NCBI GenBank assembly: GCA_019722365.1
Contig: JADFUC010001709.1
Location: 1 to 64,000 of the forward strand
Reading direction: 5' to 3'
Source: Lithospermum erythrorhizon
Taxonomy: Eukaryota > Streptophyta > Magnoliopsida > Boraginales > Boraginaceae
DNA: 64,000 nucleotides
How positions within the stretch are numbered: position 1 is the stretch's first letter; the number at the start of each line of letters is the position of its first letter. This document shows positions 61,421-64,000 of this stretch, piece by piece. The notes below the pieces were generated by a model, which was given only the letters and a program-made list of their open reading frames with translations, made no database searches and was not told the DNA's origin. The translations under genes and the position numbers were made by a program.

Positions 61421-62500
61421 TTTCATTTGGCCAACTCGTCATAATTAGCCGTCACTACATTTGTCTCCGAGATGAATCTCTAAGCCAACAGCGGCGTGGA
61501 TCCATATACAACATTGAAGGGGTTTCCATTGTGATGGGATTTGGAGTAGTTCGGAGGACTAACATTGTTGGGAGCTCTGGTTCCAGCAGTCTACTCTCCT
61601 CACCAGGCGACAGCGACACCGCAGAGATTACCGGTTAAATCGCCTCCGCTGTGCGGTAGCTAAAGATATGATATGAGCCGTGCAGTGTTTTATATCTAGC
61701 TCTTGGCATAGTTCACAGATCTTCCCAAGCGTAGGCTGCGTACGTTGTGATGACCAACACCCGTGGCACCCCGAACCGAGTGAAGATTTCTTTTAAGAAC
61801 CGGTACACCTGCTCCTGGTCCTTCCGGGTGAGCGGCTTGGTCTCCACCCATTTGGTAAAGTAGTCTACCGCCCTGATGGTGTACCACTTTTCCCAGGTGT
61901 CTTAAAAGATATCTACGATATTTACACCCATTTGATAAAAGGTACGGACCTGACATCTTGATCATCTGCATTAAGGGGAGGTTGATGGGGAATCTTTATC
62001 GATGCCTGCCTTTTAAATGCGTCGCGTCTCGGACATAAATCTAGACATCCTTAGCTCTGAGGGAGGCGAGAATATCCCATTGCGGATGCTTTTAGTCGAG
62101 AGCCTTGCCGTTAATGCGACATCTACACATGCCCCATTGCATCTCTTACGACCCGACATCGGCCCTTCCTGCCGGGTGATACAACTTATTCGGACCTAAA
62201 AGGACCTTCGGTAGTGGATCCCGTCCGATAAGATATATCTGACTTTGCCTACGGATCTTGTTGGCCGTGAGAGGATCTCGAGGGAGGTCTCGGGATGAAA
62301 ATCAAGATTGCCTCGTACCGTGGCTTGGGCGTTCATCCACGCCCTCCGAGGGGCATTATCCGTGACTTCACTCTCTACGAAGGCCTCTACCTACCCATTC
62401 CACAGGTGGAATCCGAAATATCAGTACCTATTGTAGTCAATTGGGACAATCCCATCCGCCTCTTTTGATTCTACTCCCGAGACATGCTCCGTATAGCGGG
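61421..62500 (-). pseudogene. INT3: gypsy integrase, C-terminus replaced by satellite
   Basis: Order on the minus strand: zinc-finger side HINGKALD and ILASLRAKDV..YVRD (about 62110-62020); PLNADDQDVRSVPF (about 61975-61930; a normal integrase spacer); then the core EKWYTIRAVDYFTKWVETK (about 61890-61840) and LTRKDQEQVYRFLKEIFTRF followed by GVPRVLV (about 61835-61760). Next is a decayed Q-x-NGQ region near 61690, then TPNPIT-ETP-like text (about 61560) and GLEIHLGDKCSD (about 61490-61460). Just after the last block the satellite begins, so about the last 120 residues are absent. VDYFTKW and FGVPRVLV are strong Tat/Athila-type integrase signatures. Confidence 0.82.
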
Positions 62501-62519
62501 GATCGGAGAAAAGTTTGGC

Positions 62520-63430
62520 TGATTTCGAACTCTCACGTTAGATAGCCCAGCGAGTCTTTCTTGACATCAATTTAAAATTTCATTTCCTTGGTCTACGACA
62601 GCGAGAATCCGTCATAATATGGATGTGCTTTCTTGCCCCAGCGTTGCTAAAAGAAGGAGTCGGATTGAGTTGCTTGCGTACTACGACACATGCGTGGCGA
62701 AGTAGAAGCGGCTTTCGAGGCGTGCTCGATCTTGTGGCCTCGGACCATAGCGAATTCCATTTTGAGCACTTTGGATTGCTCGCGCCCGTATACATCACAA
62801 CAACGGATCCGTTGCTCGGCCTCGGTATACTAATGACGCGGTGCCCCTCTTTCGGCGCATGGAGTGGCGGCTCCGCCCATGTAATGCACATTAGGCCAGG
62901 CTTTCTCTTAATGGAGTGGTTTGTCTGGGAGATCAAATTCGCTCAGGCGGCGCCCGTTTGACTATCGCCCCCGGACGGTGGCGTTCCCAGGCACTATCAT
63001 GACGGTTGATCCGTAATCACCTCCACCGGATGCGCCTCAAAATAAGGTTTCAATTTTTTGGTGGCCTGATCGAGGCTCACAGCTAGTTTCTCCATGAGGA
63101 TACATCATAAACCCCCCTAAATTCACTTCCGGCTAACATAATACACCGGTTTTACGCACTTTCTCTCCTCGGATGTGGACCTTGCCAAAGTTGACTGCAG
63201 AAACTGTCAAATAAAGTTGTAGGATGTCCCTAGCGATCGGCGCCGGCCGATTGAGGAAGCTGTAGATGCGCCTTTATTAACTCTTGAAAGGAATTCTCAC
63301 ATTCCGGAGTCCGTTCTTCTCTCCACTGCTTGATGGCTTTAAATAAAGGTAAATTCCTATCCCCGTACTTGAGATATGGTGGGTCGAGCGGCAAATTTTG
63401 GCGGGGGTTAAGGCTCAATTCCCAGGTAAT
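62520..63430 (-). pseudogene. INT3: RNase H region
   Basis: Connection text PPYLKYGDRNLPLFKAIKQW and ERTPECENSFQELIKAHLQL (63370-63270) is followed by ERKCVKPVYYVS-type text (about 63165-63130; usually QKPVYYVSKAL) and an EAHPVEVITD-like block (about 63045-63010). RNase H second-copy sequence near 62620-62580 contains the reverse of GAGAATCCGTC..ATATGGATGTGC, equal to HIxTDS. The layout equals that of INT1 at 40130-41070. Confidence 0.75.
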
Positions 63431-63439
63431 CCTTGGCCA

Positions 63440-63935
63440 GGAGCTTTCACTGAGTTACCAAGACACATTTATCGAATTGACGAAAGTTGTACCATGAAAG
63501 TTTTAAAACTCTCAGGAGGTTAGCTTTCATGATGCGCGCCTCCGACTCTTGATAGCATGTCATCCACATAAATCTTCATGTTCCTTCCAATGCAGATTGG
63601 GGAATACCTAGTTGGCCATCCTCGGTATATGGCCGCCGCGTTAATAACCTGACCCGAAGGCAGCCTTCAGCCCGATAGATGCCATACGGTGGCCGAGCCG
63701 CGATTTTCTACATCCTGCTTGACCATGAATATGCAATTGATCCTCGGAAAGTATCGAAATCCTACGCCTTCCCATACACTTGAGTCGACCGACTTTATCG
63801 ATGTTGGGCGGAGGTAGTAATCCTTTAGGCGGGCCTTGTTGATCTTTGGTGAAATCTATGCAGCGTCTGCGGCGTCCCGTTAGGCTTGGAACTAGCACGC
63901 GTTGGCGGCCATGTTGGGAATAAGTGCTCAATTGC
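63440..63935 (-). pseudogene. INT3: reverse transcriptase, cut by window end
   Basis: GRRRRCIDFTKD (about 63880; usually G-x-WR-x-C-(V/I)-DFTDLN), then GLLPPPNIDKVGRLK (about 63820; usually YPLP-x-ID-x-LVD), then NMKIYVDDMLS with the catalytic YVDDM at 63556-63570. The frame is open for 96 codons at 63641-63931 but in places the family match lies in other frames. The upstream part, including gag, lies outside the window. Confidence 0.78.
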
Positions 63936-64000
63936 GTTTTTTCCCCAACCAGTAAACCTCACTCCCGGATGGCACCGCCGCCTGCGCCACAGAAGGTCGC

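Overview
This window looks like repeat-dense, gene-poor DNA from a flowering-plant nuclear genome, probably a eudicot. The evidence is the mix of elements: plant L1-type LINEs, Ty1/copia and Ty3/gypsy LTR elements of the Tat lineage, Mutator-like, CACTA and PIF/Harbinger DNA transposons, and AT-rich spacer. I found no intact host gene, rRNA, tRNA or CRISPR array. Nearly every recognisable protein is broken by frameshifts and stops; the longest clean open frame is 263 codons, from a LINE reverse transcriptase. Some of the breakage may be consensus error: a 949-base pure poly(A) run at 14066-15014 points to poor base-level quality.

Left part (1-13300): AT-rich spacer holding a Mutator-like element (843-1685) with a perfect 9-bp target duplication; a decayed methyltransferase-like pseudogene (2590-3240, minus) with a 90-bp inverted partial copy beside it; and a plus-strand L1 LINE running from 3844 to about 10360, interrupted by a 1.2-kb stretch with a (CT)n tract and by a 2.3-kb solo LTR (7797-10107). 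A small fold-back element lies at 12559-12966.

Middle part (13300-28400): a second LINE on the minus strand (about 13400-16850) carrying the poly(A) run; one end of a CACTA transposon (18824) beside minus-strand exon-like pieces; a minus-strand copia gag-protease-integrase remnant (20400-22700); a PIF/Harbinger transposase remnant (25390-26190, minus); an eight-copy minisatellite of about 79 bp (26600-27190); and a weak copia gag-like remnant.

Right part (28400-64000): a tandem pile-up of one Tat-lineage (Retand-like) Ty3/gypsy family. Five copies of its roughly 540-bp LTR are visible: E (31982-32410, plus), D (32897-33373), A (33596-36697, split), B (43680-44200) and C (52225-52765), the last four on the minus strand. 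Three minus-strand internal regions share LTRs: INT1 lies between B and A and is nearly complete (PBS, gag, RT, RNase H, integrase, 3' region); INT2 lies between C and B and lacks PBS-gag-RT; INT3 lies right of C and runs off the window. A fourth, inverted copy (INT4) ends in LTR E. Solo LTRs of another family are nested inside LTR A and, through an intermediate LTR, inside INT2.

The most notable object is a satellite array at 53305-61420, about 15 head-to-tail copies of a roughly 547-bp monomer. It sits inside INT3 between the integrase region and LTR C, in the position of the family's 3' untranslated region. Such 3' regions of Tat-lineage elements are known sources of satellite DNA in other plants, so this may be a retroelement-borne satellite caught in place.
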